Shown one piece after another: positions 9,145-18,905 of a DNA stretch of 64,000 nt. The first letter of the stretch is position 1, and each line of letters starts with the position of its first letter. This DNA comes from an uncultured Flavobacteriaceae bacterium. GTDB taxonomy: Bacteria; Bacteroidota; Bacteroidia; Flavobacteriales; Flavobacteriaceae. The DNA lies in NCBI GenBank assembly GCA_913061125.1, contig CAJXUB010000006.1, positions 1-64,000 of the forward strand. Direction: 5' to 3'. Under the pieces are notes generated by a model that was given only the letters and a program-made list of their open reading frames with translations, searched no databases and was not told the origin of the DNA. Position numbers and translations under genes: made by a program.

Positions 9145-11333
9145 AACAAAAAAACACAATCGGGGAAACAATAGCCTCCATTCCAAGAAACTTGTTTTCT
9201 GGTCTGGTAGTAAGTCTCATTGCCCTACCATTAAGTTTGGGTTTAGCCATGGCTTGTGATGCGCCACCTATTGCGGGGGTCATAACATCAATTGTTGGTG
9301 GTATTGTTGTTGCTATTTGTGGGGGGAGTTTTGTGACTATTTCTGGCCCCGGAAAAGGGTTGGTGGGGGTCGTGCTTGTTGCTGTTTCGACGCTTGGACT
9401 AAACGCTACATTTGCAGCCATCATTAGCTCTGGAATTTTACTGCTTATTTTGGGATATCTAAGACTGGGCAAATTGGCAGACTATTTTCCATCATCCGCG
9501 ATTCAAGGTGTGTTGGCAGCTATTGGTTTAATCATTCTTGGAAAACAGTTTCACATCATGATGGGGCACAAAATTGAAAGAGATAATGCCCTAGAATATT
9601 TGGTGGCTATTCCAGAAACCATAGTTCATGTTTTGAATGTTCAAGACCCCGGTTTAGTTAACGCCTCAATAGCCGGTGTTTTAAGTCTTTTGTTGATGAT
9701 TTTCTATTCAAAAATTCGAAACAAATATTTACAACTGGTTCCTGCGCCCATGTGGATTGTAATTGGCTCAATTGGGTTTAGTTATTATTGTGAATTGATC
9801 CTAAAAATTCCCAATCCAATTTCAGAACAATACATGATGCCGTCTATTCCAGGCCTGACAGAGGTTGTTAACGATTTACCTTCGCCTGATTTTGGGTTGA
9901 TCGGTCGTGTTGAGTTTTGGTCTAGTGTCGTCGCTTTAACCCTTATAGCTAGTATTGAATCATTATTGAGCATCAAAGCAATTGATAAATTAGATCCTAA
10001 AAAACGCCGCTCAAATGTCAACAAAGACATAAAAGCGTTAGGATTAGCAACAGCTCTCAGTGGCTTTTTTGGCGGCCTCAATGTTGTAACTGTCATAGCG
10101 CCAAGTTCGGTCAATATAAGTAATGGCGGCACCAATCGTTTTGGAAATTTATTCCATGCGTTTTTTCTGACTGTTTTTATTTTATTATTTAATACTGAAT
10201 TGGCTCGTATTCCACTCTCTGCCTTGATGGCAATTTTGGTATACACCGGCTACAAATTGGCCGCTCCAAAAATGCTAAAGCGGCTGTTTTTAATTGGGAA
10301 AGAGCAACTTATTATTTTTCTTTCTACCCTATTGGTAACCCTTCAGGTCGGTCTAATTTCTGGAATAACAGCGGGGCTGTTGGCCACATTTCTAATCCAC
10401 GTCGTGGTCAATAAAAGCATCGTATTATTTCTAAAAAACCTAGTAAAACCCAACGTGTTAATGTACAAGGAGGACAGCGGAAATTACTTCATTAGTGTAA
10501 AACATTTTTGTAGCTTTTTAAACTTCAACAAGCTAAAAGACAAGCTAAGTGTTATCCCCGAACAAAAAGACGTCATAATAGACTTCACCATGTGTGCTTT
10601 TGTAGATCATTCCGTGATGGAAAATTTAAACGACTACCAAGAACTCTTCCATAAAAAAGGCGGAACACTCGAAGTTATTGGGCTGGAACTTCTGGATGCG
10701 AATTCTGGTCATCCGTTTGCGTTGAGGCGTCTGTTGCCGCTCTCGAATTTAATTAACAGCGGAGCAACAAAACGAGAAAATGACTTACAGGACCTTGGGG
10801 AAAGTTTTAATCTCACTTTCAACAATAACAAAAGTGTTAAAAATAACGAACTGGAAAAATTTATATTTTTTAAAACCAAAAAGATTGACTACACTTATAA
10901 CCGACTCGTCAATTCAGATGGTAGCGTGAGTGTGTTTGATATTAGTTTTTCTGAAGGCGAATTTATTGCCAAAGAAGTTATTCGTTCAACCATGATGTAT
11001 ATTAATACCAGTAGCGATATTCCTGAATTTGCTTTAACCAAAGAAGGGCTGCTGGAGCGCCTCTATGCTCTGGCGGGGCAGAAGGATATTAACATCCCCG
11101 AATTTGACGATTTTTCTGATCGTTTCTACCTAATTGGAGACAATCCGAAAAAAATTCGTGCCTTTTTCACAGAAAAAATCGTTCGATTTTTTGAAAGCAA
11201 TCCGTACTACCATGTCGAATCCAACGGTTCGGGTCTGCTCGTCTTTAGCAAAGAACGAGTTGCTGGGGTTAAAGAAATTAAACAAATGCTGGATTTTGGC
11301 CTGAGACTACAAACTCAAATTAGTAAATCATGA
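9141..11333 (+). CDS. SulP-family anion transporter with STAS domain and extra C-terminal region
   Basis: 730 residues. The N-terminal 430 or so carry the SulP membrane domain, with many hydrophobic segments and the early motif SLIALPLSLGLAMACDAPP. A STAS-like domain follows at about 440-545 (DVIIDFTMCAFVDHSVMENL near 476). About 180 further residues (550-730) are not a standard SulP part that I recognise. Family members move sulfate, bicarbonate or other anions across the inner membrane; the substrate cannot be told from sequence. It is coupled by ATGA overlaps both to the universal stress protein upstream and to the MBL hydrolase downstream. A bicarbonate role is possible but is inference. 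Confidence 0.85.
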   Translation: MKQKNTIGETIASIPRNLFSGLVVSLIALPLSLGLAMACDAPPIAGVITSIVGGIVVAICGGSFVTISGPGKGLVGVVLVAVSTLGLNATFAAIISSGILLLILGYLRLGKLADYFPSSAIQGVLAAIGLIILGKQFHIMMGHKIERDNALEYLVAIPETIVHVLNVQDPGLVNASIAGVLSLLLMIFYSKIRNKYLQLVPAPMWIVIGSIGFSYYCELILKIPNPISEQYMMPSIPGLTEVVNDLPSPDFGLIGRVEFWSSVVALTLIASIESLLSIKAIDKLDPKKRRSNVNKDIKALGLATALSGFFGGLNVVTVIAPSSVNISNGGTNRFGNLFHAFFLTVFILLFNTELARIPLSALMAILVYTGYKLAAPKMLKRLFLIGKEQLIIFLSTLLVTLQVGLISGITAGLLATFLIHVVVNKSIVLFLKNLVKPNVLMYKEDSGNYFISVKHFCSFLNFNKLKDKLSVIPEQKDVIIDFTMCAFVDHSVMENLNDYQELFHKKGGTLEVIGLELLDANSGHPFALRRLLPLSNLINSGATKRENDLQDLGESFNLTFNNNKSVKNNELEKFIFFKTKKIDYTYNRLVNSDGSVSVFDISFSEGEFIAKEVIRSTMMYINTSSDIPEFALTKEGLLERLYALAGQKDINIPEFDDFSDRFYLIGDNPKKIRAFFTEKIVRFFESNPYYHVESNGSGLLVFSKERVAGVKEIKQMLDFGLRLQTQISKS

Positions 11334-12187
11334 CGTTATACCCATTAAATGTAGGTCATTTTAAACTCGATGGCGGGGCGATGTTTGGCGTTGTGCCAAA
11401 ATCCATTTGGTCCAAAACAAACCCCGCCGATCACAACAACATGATTGACATTGCGTCCCGTTGTTTATTGATAGAAGATGGGCAAAGACTTATCCTAATT
11501 GATACTGGAATGGGCGACAAGCAGTCGGAGAAATTTTTTAATTATTACTACCGCTGGGGCAAGCAGGGGGTTGACAACGCTCTGGCAAAATATGGTTTTC
11601 ATTCTAACGATATTACCGACGTATTTCTAACCCATTTGCACTTTGATCATTGTGGTGGTGCCATACGCTGGAACAATGGAAAAACAGGGTATCAAACCAC
11701 GTTTAAAAACGCAACATACTGGAGCAATAAAAACCATTGGGCGTGGGCGAAAACTCCGAATCAGCGTGAGCGTGCATCATTTTTAGATGAAAACATAAGA
11801 CCAATCGAAGAATCGGGACAACTCCAATTCATTGAAACGCCTGAAGGTAATTTGCTAAAAAACAGCCCTTTGGGCTTTGATATCTTTTTTGCGGACGGTC
11901 ATACAGAAAAACAAATGATTCCTATGATCGAATACAAAGGAAAAAAAGTTTGTTTTATGGCAGATCTTTTGCCAACTGCTGGGCATGTTTCTCTACCATT
12001 CGTGATGGGCTATGACACAAGGCCTTTGTTGACCCTTAATGAAAAAGAAGAATTTTTAAATTGGGCTGCAAATCACGATTATTACTTATTTTTGGAGCAC
12101 GACGCTCATCACGAACTCATAACTGTTAAACCAACAGCCAAGGGAATTCGTCTTGGCGAAACACATTTATTTAACTCAATATTTTAA
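11330..12187 (+). CDS. MBL-fold metallo-hydrolase
   Basis: 285 residues with the metallo-beta-lactamase fold signature HLHFDH at 102-107 and later His/Asp ligands (FADGHTEKQ, CFMADLLPTAGH and the C-terminal LEHDAHHE). The arrangement resembles the lactonase/AHL-lactonase-like branch (DTGMGD near the N-terminus), but the substrate cannot be assigned. It is predicted cytoplasmic, with no signal peptide. Its ATG overlaps the SulP stop, and the next gene begins 5 nt after its stop, so it sits in the middle of a continuous operon. Confidence 0.85.
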   Translation: MTLYPLNVGHFKLDGGAMFGVVPKSIWSKTNPADHNNMIDIASRCLLIEDGQRLILIDTGMGDKQSEKFFNYYYRWGKQGVDNALAKYGFHSNDITDVFLTHLHFDHCGGAIRWNNGKTGYQTTFKNATYWSNKNHWAWAKTPNQRERASFLDENIRPIEESGQLQFIETPEGNLLKNSPLGFDIFFADGHTEKQMIPMIEYKGKKVCFMADLLPTAGHVSLPFVMGYDTRPLLTLNEKEEFLNWAANHDYYLFLEHDAHHELITVKPTAKGIRLGETHLFNSIF

Positions 12188-12191
12188 ACCC

Positions 12192-13805
12192 ATGAAACAT
12201 TTCATCCTAACCTTTGTGCGTTTTAACGCCCTTATCCTTGTCACAGCACTAATGTTTAGCTGTGGATCAACAGCCCCCATCCTGTCAACCCCCATTAGCA
12301 ACATAGACCAAACTCCTGTTAAGTTTTCTGAACTTTCTGAAACGGAAGAGCAACATTGGAGTCATCTTGACCTTATTAACGATACCATTCCTGGAGTTAG
12401 TTTAGATAAAGCATACGATGAACTGGTAAAAAACAACGGTAAGACAGTTGTTGTTGCCGTCATAGATTCTGGTATAGATATCACACACGAAGACCTTCAG
12501 GACAACATCTGGGTTAATGCCGATGAAATTCCAAACAACGGTATTGATGATGATAAGAACGGCTACATCGACGATGTCAATGGCTGGAATTTTCTTGGTG
12601 AGGCCAACAACGAGCAACTGGAATACGTCAGACTTTTGGCAAGCAAAGACACATCGCACCCAAGATATGAAGAAGCTAAAGCTCTTCAAGAAAAAGAAAT
12701 TAAAAAATATACCGGTCTGAAAAATCAATATGTTTCTATAAAAAAACAAATCGAAACCTCAGAAGGTGCAATCAAAAACCACCTTGGCAAGGACAGCTTT
12801 ACAAAAGATGACGTGTATGCCATTAGCACAGAAGACAAAGATCTCTCACAACATTTGAGCGTCATAAAACAAGCCTACGGTTTTGGTTACGATTCGATTG
12901 ATGATCTTATGAAAGATTTGGACAACGACATGAAATCTTTTAACGAACGTTTAGATTACAACCTTAATTTGGACTACGATGGACGAAGTGTAGTTGGCGA
13001 TAACCCCAACGATTTGAGTGATAGAAACTATGGCAATAACAACGTCATGCCTAAAACAGGCCGAAGCCATGGCACCCACGTTTCTGGGATTATTGCAGGA
13101 AAAAGAAATAACGGCATCGGGATAAACGGCGCGGCTAATAATGTAAAAATCATGGCCATTCGAAATACACCTAACGGCGATGAGTACGATAAAGATGTAG
13201 CGCTTGGCGTGTATTACGCGGTGGATAACGGTGCCCGAATTATCAACATGAGTTTCGGGAAAAGTTTCTCGCCACACAGCGACTGGGTTCGTGATGCTAT
13301 TGTTTATGCCGCAAAGAAGAATGTATTAATCGTTGCGGCAGCAGGCAACGATTCGGAAAATACCGATGTTGTAAAAAACTACCCCAACGATCAAATTGGT
13401 GTTGGACAAGAGGTTGCAGATAATTTTGTTAAAGTTGGCTCCACAACCTACGAGTACGGCTCAGGGTTGGTTTCTGGATTTTCAAACTACGGAAAAAGCA
13501 GTGTTGATGTATTTGCTCCTGGGTCAAAAATCTATTCGAGCTACCCAAATGATGAGTATGAGTTTGCACAAGGAACATCCATGGCCTCGCCACTAGTTGC
13601 TGGTGTCGCTGCTCTAATAATGTCTCAATATCCAAAACTAAGTGCGGCACAGGTTAAGCAAATACTAATGGCATCTGGGTTGGCTGTTTCAAAAAAAATC
13701 AGTTTGGAGGACGGGTCAGTGGTCCCTTTTTCTGAGTTGTCAAAATCCGGTCGTTTGGTGAACGCCTACAATGCGCTTATCATGGCGTCTAAAATTTCAA
13801 AATAA
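12192..13805 (+). CDS. S8 (subtilisin-like) serine protease, lipoprotein
   Basis: 537 residues from ATG 12192. The N-terminus is a lipoprotein signal (hydrophobic core, then FSCGS with Cys24), so the protease is anchored outside the cytoplasm. The catalytic triad is complete: Asp92 (AVIDSGID), His296 (SHGTHVSG) and Ser463 (GTSMASP). The Asp-His distance is about 204 residues against about 32 in subtilisin, so a charged, probably helical insertion of about 150 residues lies between them. An upstream ATG at 12153 overlaps the MBL gene and would spoil the signal peptide, so it is rejected. The M1 peptidase follows after 3 nt, suggesting joint envelope proteolysis. Confidence 0.9.
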   Translation: MKHFILTFVRFNALILVTALMFSCGSTAPILSTPISNIDQTPVKFSELSETEEQHWSHLDLINDTIPGVSLDKAYDELVKNNGKTVVVAVIDSGIDITHEDLQDNIWVNADEIPNNGIDDDKNGYIDDVNGWNFLGEANNEQLEYVRLLASKDTSHPRYEEAKALQEKEIKKYTGLKNQYVSIKKQIETSEGAIKNHLGKDSFTKDDVYAISTEDKDLSQHLSVIKQAYGFGYDSIDDLMKDLDNDMKSFNERLDYNLNLDYDGRSVVGDNPNDLSDRNYGNNNVMPKTGRSHGTHVSGIIAGKRNNGIGINGAANNVKIMAIRNTPNGDEYDKDVALGVYYAVDNGARIINMSFGKSFSPHSDWVRDAIVYAAKKNVLIVAAAGNDSENTDVVKNYPNDQIGVGQEVADNFVKVGSTTYEYGSGLVSGFSNYGKSSVDVFAPGSKIYSSYPNDEYEFAQGTSMASPLVAGVAALIMSQYPKLSAAQVKQILMASGLAVSKKISLEDGSVVPFSELSKSGRLVNAYNALIMASKISK

Positions 13806-13808
13806 ACC

Positions 13809-15632
13809 ATGAAGACAAATCTAAAACGGTGCTTTTGTGTCCTTTTTTTGTGTTGCCTGTTTAGTGCTTCTCCACAAAGAAATAACGGCTACTGGCAACA
13901 ACAAGCAGATTATACTGTTGAAGTGGATATAAATACCAATAACTTCAATTACACTGGAACACAAAAAGTAGTTTATACCAACAACTCTCCCGACACCTTG
14001 GACAAGGTTTTTTTTCACTTGTTTTTCAATGCGTTTCAACCGGGGAGCGAAATGGATGTTCGATCCAGAAGTATTGCCGATCCTGACTCGAGAGTCAAAG
14101 ACCGAATTAGTAAGCTTTCAAAAGAGGATCAAGGGAGATTAGTGGTGATTAACCTAACTCAGGATGGGAAAGCGGTGCAAACAACAGACGAAGGAACCAT
14201 TCTTGAAGTGACCCTAGACACACCACTAGAGCCAGGTGAAGAAACCACGTTTGATATGAACTTTGAAGGGCAAATTCCTTTGATTGTTCGTCGGGCAGGA
14301 AAAAACTCCAAAGAAGGGGTGGCTCTGTCCATGGCCCAATGGTATCCTAAATTGGCTGAATATGATTTTGAGGGTTGGCACGCCAATCCTTACATCGGCA
14401 GAGAATTTCATGGCGTATGGGGTAATTTTGATGTCAAACTCACCATTGATAAACGCTATGTGGTTGGAGGATCGGGCTATCTTCAAAACGAAGAAGACAT
14501 AACTGTTTTATCCGAAAACCCAGGGTCTGAAAAACAGACCTGGCATTTTGTGGCACCCGATGTACACGATTTTACTTGGGCAGCAGATCCTGACTATATT
14601 CACGACACTGTAAGTATGGCCGATGGTCCAACGCTAAATTTCTTCTACAAAAAAACACTATCGGAGGAATACCAAAAAAACTGGAGAGAACTGCAAGAAA
14701 TTACAGTAAAATTAATGCAATTTTTTAGTGAAACTATTGGTCCATACCCCTACAAGCAATATTCAGTGATTCAGGGGGGTGACGGCGGAATGGAATATGC
14801 GATGTGCACGTTGATTACCGGCGAGAGGCCCTTAGAGAGTCTCGTGGGGGTAACGGCTCATGAATTGGCCCACACGTGGTTTCAGTTTCTTTTAGCTACG
14901 AACGAAAGTAAACATGAGTGGATGGATGAGGGGTTTACAGAATATTTTTGCACTCAAGCTGAAGCATCTATTATGGGTGTTAATGAAAAAGAGTATTTTA
15001 AAAACTCGTACAGCCGCTATGTAAAATTGGTGGGGTTTGGAATAGAACAACCCCAAAGCACCCATGCAGACCGCTACGAGTATAACATGGCCTACAGTGT
15101 GGCGGCTTACGTGAAAGGAGCTATTTTCTTAAGACAATTGAACTCTATTTTGGGAGATGAGAATTTTGAAGAAACCATTAAAAATTACTTCGATTTATGG
15201 GCTTTTAAACACCCAACTCCCAATGATTTTATTCGTTGTGCCGAGAAAGTGTCAGGATTCGAGCTTGACTGGTATTTAACCGATTGGACACAAACCACCA
15301 ACACTATTGATTATGGCGTAAAATCCATTTCAAATAAAGGAAACAAAACCTTTATAGAATTGGAACGAAACGGCTTGATGCCAATGCCAACAGAGCTTGA
15401 AGTTGTTTTTGAAAATGGTAGTACCAAACGATTTTACATTCCCCTAAAAATGATGCGTGGCCAAAAAACAATGCCCAAAAGCACTGTAACGCTTAAGGAC
15501 TGGGCTTGGGCTCACCCCACCTATCATTTTGAAGTTGAAGGAAAAGTAGAAAAAATTACCATTGATCCCGATGCTTATGTTGCAGATACAGACTTGTCAA
15601 ACAATGTTTTAAGCACCAACACCGTTGAATAA
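13809..15632 (+). CDS. M1-family zinc aminopeptidase-like metallopeptidase, secreted
   Basis: 607 residues with an N-terminal signal peptide ending near SASPQ. The gluzincin zinc site is intact: HELAHTW with His351, Glu352 and His355, and the third ligand Glu374 in WMDEGFTEY. The region before it (GGMEY) matches the M1 exopeptidase GxMEN-type motif. M1 enzymes remove N-terminal residues from peptides; this one should act in the periplasm or outside the cell. It follows the S8 protease by 3 nt and overlaps rnpA by 8 nt, so it is part of the long operon. Confidence 0.9.
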   Translation: MKTNLKRCFCVLFLCCLFSASPQRNNGYWQQQADYTVEVDINTNNFNYTGTQKVVYTNNSPDTLDKVFFHLFFNAFQPGSEMDVRSRSIADPDSRVKDRISKLSKEDQGRLVVINLTQDGKAVQTTDEGTILEVTLDTPLEPGEETTFDMNFEGQIPLIVRRAGKNSKEGVALSMAQWYPKLAEYDFEGWHANPYIGREFHGVWGNFDVKLTIDKRYVVGGSGYLQNEEDITVLSENPGSEKQTWHFVAPDVHDFTWAADPDYIHDTVSMADGPTLNFFYKKTLSEEYQKNWRELQEITVKLMQFFSETIGPYPYKQYSVIQGGDGGMEYAMCTLITGERPLESLVGVTAHELAHTWFQFLLATNESKHEWMDEGFTEYFCTQAEASIMGVNEKEYFKNSYSRYVKLVGFGIEQPQSTHADRYEYNMAYSVAAYVKGAIFLRQLNSILGDENFEETIKNYFDLWAFKHPTPNDFIRCAEKVSGFELDWYLTDWTQTTNTIDYGVKSISNKGNKTFIELERNGLMPMPTELEVVFENGSTKRFYIPLKMMRGQKTMPKSTVTLKDWAWAHPTYHFEVEGKVEKITIDPDAYVADTDLSNNVLSTNTVE

Positions 15633-15957
15633 ACTAAAAGGAAAAAAAAATATAGAGAAACTATTTTCTGAAGGACAAAAAATCACACTCCACCCTCTTA
15701 GTATTGTTGTGCTAACGAGCGAAGAGATGGCCCTTGGTGTTTCTGTTGGGAAGCGTCATTTTAAACGAGCTGTGGATCGAAACAAAATAAAACGTCACTT
15801 AAGAAACGTTTTACGGCAACAGCTTTTAAGCGTTTTTGAAAAAAACGAAAAAAACTTTTCAGTTATGCTAATTTACATTGGTAGCCAAATGCCAACCCTT
15901 GCCATGCTTGAGCAAAAAGCAAGTAAACTCGCAGAAAAAATAAACAAAACACTGTGA
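15625..15957 (+). CDS. rnpA: ribonuclease P protein component
   Basis: 110 residues, basic, with the RnpA core GVSVGKRHFKRAVDRNKIKRHLR, whose RNR-like motif binds the P RNA. It helps RNase P remove 5' leaders from pre-tRNAs. The only in-frame start after the stop at 15610 is TTG at 15625, which lies inside the M1 peptidase gene, so translation is probably coupled. It sits between a peptidase and an S41 protease rather than beside rpmH/dnaA as in many bacteria. The N-terminus is a little short compared with typical RnpA. Confidence 0.93.
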   Translation: MNKLKGKKNIEKLFSEGQKITLHPLSIVVLTSEEMALGVSVGKRHFKRAVDRNKIKRHLRNVLRQQLLSVFEKNEKNFSVMLIYIGSQMPTLAMLEQKASKLAEKINKTL

Positions 15958-17585
15958 AAAAAAAGAACGTAAAAAAAATTGGAATCGTCGTGGTGGCACT
16001 CACCGTGATGACGTCTTTTAGTCGATATCGTGTTGATTTTTTTGAAATTGCAAAGCAACTGGAAATTTATAATACTGTGTTTAAAGAAATCAATATGGGG
16101 TATGTGGATGAAACAAATCCTGCAGAATTGATGGAAAACGGTGTTAAACACATGCTTGAGGGCCTTGATCCCTATACGGTTTACAGCAGCGAACAAGATG
16201 TAGAAAATGCTAAAATATTCCGTTCAGGGGCTTACGCAAGCCTTGGAGTCGGTTTAAGATTTATAGAAAAAAAACTAATCGTAACAGAAGTGTTTAAAGG
16301 TTCATCTGCTGCTCAGGAAGGAATAAAAGTAGGCGATGAAATAACTGAAATAGACGGTGTCCGTATTTCTGAAAGTGGCTCCAGTGTAGAGCTTCTTTTG
16401 GGGGGAAATCGAAACTCAAAAGTTAAGCTCGTTTACCTGCAAAACGGTCAAGAAAAGAAAATCTTATTACAACGGGAAACAGCAACAAAAAAAGCAGTTC
16501 CGTTATACCAAATGCTAGAGAATAACATTGGTTATATCGCCTTGGATCGCTTTTCTAGAAATGCCTCTGCAGAAGTCGAATCGGCGCTAAAGTTTTTACT
16601 TATTGACGAAGCCCAAGCTCTGATTTTGGATTTGCGAAATAACCCGGGAGGGATCTTACAAGAGGCCGTCAAGATTGTAAATCTGTTTGTTCCAAAAAAT
16701 CAACTTGTTGTTTCAACAAAATCGAATATAGAAAAATACAACACTCGTTTTTTTACCCAAAATCAACCCCTAAGTTTAGACATTCCTGTGGTTGTTTTAA
16801 TCAATGAAAGGAGTGCCTCTGCTAGTGAGATTGTAGCCGGTGCTTTACAAGATTTGGATCGCGCGGTTGTTGTTGGACAACGCAGTTTTGGGAAGGGACT
16901 GGTGCAACAATCAAAACCGTTGCCGTACGGCGCTCAAGTTAAAATTACCATTTCCAGGTATTACACCCCTTCGGGCAGGTGTATCCAGGCGCTGGACTAT
17001 TCCGAAAATTTGGAATCTGGGGTTGTGAGACGGATTAATTCAAAAAATAAATCCGTATTTAAAACCAAAAAAGGACGAAATGTTTATGACGGCGGAGGTG
17101 TTATGCCTGATATTCGGTTAGGGGGGGTAGATAATCTTGGAGTTTATAATGCTTTAAAAAAGAACAATATTATTTTTGACTTTGTGTCGAAAAATTATAC
17201 CTCAAAACCTATTGAGCGTATGGATCAATTTGAGTTAAACGGTTCTGTTTTTAAAGATTTTAAAACCTATTGTTTGTCAAAAGATTTTAATTTAAACACC
17301 AAAACAGAGCTGTATTTAGATCAGACCTTGGCCGCTGCAAAGGACGAAAATTTAAACACATTAAAGACGTTTGTTTTGGATGCTAAATCGGCTTTAAAAA
17401 AACAAAAAAAAGACGCTGTAGATCAAATTAAAGAACAAATTTTGTGGGGAATTTCTGAAGAAATAATCCGAAGATCATTTTTTAAAGAAGGGGTTTATCA
17501 ATATGCTTTATTGAAACACCCGTCTGTTCAAAAAGCAAAGCAAATTTTGACAAACCTATCGGACTATTATGAGGTTTTAAAATAA
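15954..17585 (+). CDS. S41-family C-terminal processing peptidase (CtpA/Prc-like)
   Basis: 543 residues. It has a short N-terminal hydrophobic segment (signal or anchor) at about 8-22, a PDZ domain at about 80-170 (SLGVGLRFIEKK...GIKVGDEITEIDG) and the S41 catalytic block NERSASASEIVAGAL followed by GQRSFGKGLVQ, giving the Ser/Lys dyad. It is a periplasmic processing protease. The GTG start at 15954 overlaps the rnpA stop by 4 nt (GTGA). Codon use becomes more AT-rich from here to rpiB than in the genes upstream. Confidence 0.92.
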   Translation: MKKKNVKKIGIVVVALTVMTSFSRYRVDFFEIAKQLEIYNTVFKEINMGYVDETNPAELMENGVKHMLEGLDPYTVYSSEQDVENAKIFRSGAYASLGVGLRFIEKKLIVTEVFKGSSAAQEGIKVGDEITEIDGVRISESGSSVELLLGGNRNSKVKLVYLQNGQEKKILLQRETATKKAVPLYQMLENNIGYIALDRFSRNASAEVESALKFLLIDEAQALILDLRNNPGGILQEAVKIVNLFVPKNQLVVSTKSNIEKYNTRFFTQNQPLSLDIPVVVLINERSASASEIVAGALQDLDRAVVVGQRSFGKGLVQQSKPLPYGAQVKITISRYYTPSGRCIQALDYSENLESGVVRRINSKNKSVFKTKKGRNVYDGGGVMPDIRLGGVDNLGVYNALKKNNIIFDFVSKNYTSKPIERMDQFELNGSVFKDFKTYCLSKDFNLNTKTELYLDQTLAAAKDENLNTLKTFVLDAKSALKKQKKDAVDQIKEQILWGISEEIIRRSFFKEGVYQYALLKHPSVQKAKQILTNLSDYYEVLK

Positions 17586-17602
17586 AATGGATATATTGGA
17601 AT

Positions 17603-18445
17603 ATGCAAAAATGGGTTTTTCTTTTTTTTACGTTGTCGCATTTATGCTTTTCTCAGGCCAATACAAATCATGTTGTTTATTTTGAAACGGACCAATATGT
17701 GGTCCCGGAAACAGAAGCTAATAGACTTCTTCTGTTTACCAGTACTCTTGAAAAAAACCGTATAAAAAAAATAGAAATTTACGGCTTTTGCGACGACAGG
17801 GGATCTGATCAGTATAATATGGTGCTTTCTCAAAACAGAGCCGATGCCATTAAAAAGATTTTCACCAATCTATCGATAGAGGAGTCTCTAATTACGAACG
17901 TTGATGGTAAAGGAGAAATTTTATTAAAAATCGTAGAAACCGAAGATGTAAATATCATTAGAGGGCTTAATAGAAAGGTGGAAATTGATGTTGTTTATTA
18001 TCCGAAAAATATCCCTTTGAAAAAGGATGCGAATGTTGTTGCGGATAATCGAAAAAAACCATTAAGTTTAGAAAGTGAACTCAGGGTTGGTGATAAGGTT
18101 GTTTTGCAAAATATTTTATTTCGAACGGGATACAGTTATGTTTTAAAAGAATCCATCCCTGTTTTGGAACAACTGGCTAAAACCTTGAAAGAGAAAAAAC
18201 ACATTTTCTTTACAATAGAAGGCCATGTTTGCTGTACCTCTCAAGGACGAGATGCTGTGGATAGGGGAACCGGAAAACGGAATTTATCACAAGCAAGAGC
18301 ACGTTATATTTACGATTATTTAGCCCGAAAAGGGGTTAAAAAAAAGAGAATGAAGTATGTGGGTTTAAAACATAAATTTCCTCTTGGTGGTGACTCTAAA
18401 TACGATCGGCGAGTGGAAATCGAAATTACCAATATTAAGAATTAA
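17603..18445 (+). CDS. OmpA-family protein with two OmpA-like domains
   Basis: 280 residues with a signal peptide (cleavage near CFSQA). Two OmpA-like peptidoglycan-binding domains are seen. The first ends with the arm QYNMVLSQNRADAIKKIF and the second with GKRNLSQARARYIYDYL, both matching the NxxLSxxRAxxV pattern. No beta-barrel is seen, so it is probably a periplasmic or peptidoglycan-associated protein. It lies 17 nt after the S41 peptidase gene and is the last plus-strand gene of the run. Its 3' end overlaps the convergent GNAT gene by 4 nt. Confidence 0.85.
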   Translation: MQKWVFLFFTLSHLCFSQANTNHVVYFETDQYVVPETEANRLLLFTSTLEKNRIKKIEIYGFCDDRGSDQYNMVLSQNRADAIKKIFTNLSIEESLITNVDGKGEILLKIVETEDVNIIRGLNRKVEIDVVYYPKNIPLKKDANVVADNRKKPLSLESELRVGDKVVLQNILFRTGYSYVLKESIPVLEQLAKTLKEKKHIFFTIEGHVCCTSQGRDAVDRGTGKRNLSQARARYIYDYLARKGVKKKRMKYVGLKHKFPLGGDSKYDRRVEIEITNIKN

Positions 18446-18882
18446 GATTTTAGCATGGCGATATGAGGAATACCATCTTCTAAATACGTGTTCCCTACTG
18501 GTCTAAATCCAAGTTTTTTATAAAATTCTAAAAGATACGTTTGAGCAGAAATTTGTATGATTTCTGTTTTTAATATATCATTAATAGATTGTATAGAAGC
18601 TTTCATAATATAGATTCCGTACTCTTTTTGACGCTCTGTAGCTTTGATTACAACTCGGCCTATACTGGCATGTTCAAAATAATCGCCAGGTTTGAAAATT
18701 CTGGCATATCCTATAATTGTATTTTCTTTTTTTAATAGAACGTGTAATGCGTTTTTATCCTTATCGTCTATGTCGTGATACACACAATCTTGTTCCACTA
18801 CAAAGACGTCTGATCTTAGTTTTAATAACCCATAGAGTTCTTCTAATGAAAGCTCTTTAAATGATTTAATTTCAACAGCCAT
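18442..18882 (-). CDS. GNAT-family acetyltransferase, ElaA-like
   Basis: 146 residues with the GNAT fold. The start (SFKELSLEELYGLLKLRSDVFVVEQ) and the YARIFKPG...GRVVI block match the ElaA-type subfamily. The acetyl-CoA loop is not the canonical RGxGxG but ERQKEYGI. The end LLEFYKKLGFRPVG is typical of GNAT motif B. The substrate is unknown. It lies 23 nt downstream of rpiB in the same orientation, so they are probably cotranscribed. Confidence 0.85.
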   Translation of the reverse strand: MAVEIKSFKELSLEELYGLLKLRSDVFVVEQDCVYHDIDDKDKNALHVLLKKENTIIGYARIFKPGDYFEHASIGRVVIKATERQKEYGIYIMKASIQSINDILKTEIIQISAQTYLLEFYKKLGFRPVGNTYLEDGIPHIAMLKS

Positions 18883-18905
18883 AAATGCTTCAGATTACAA
18901 TCCAA

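Noticed and set aside
9785-10246. 153-residue minus-strand frame over the SulP gene
   Set aside because: It is a shadow of a long, clearly coding gene on the other strand.
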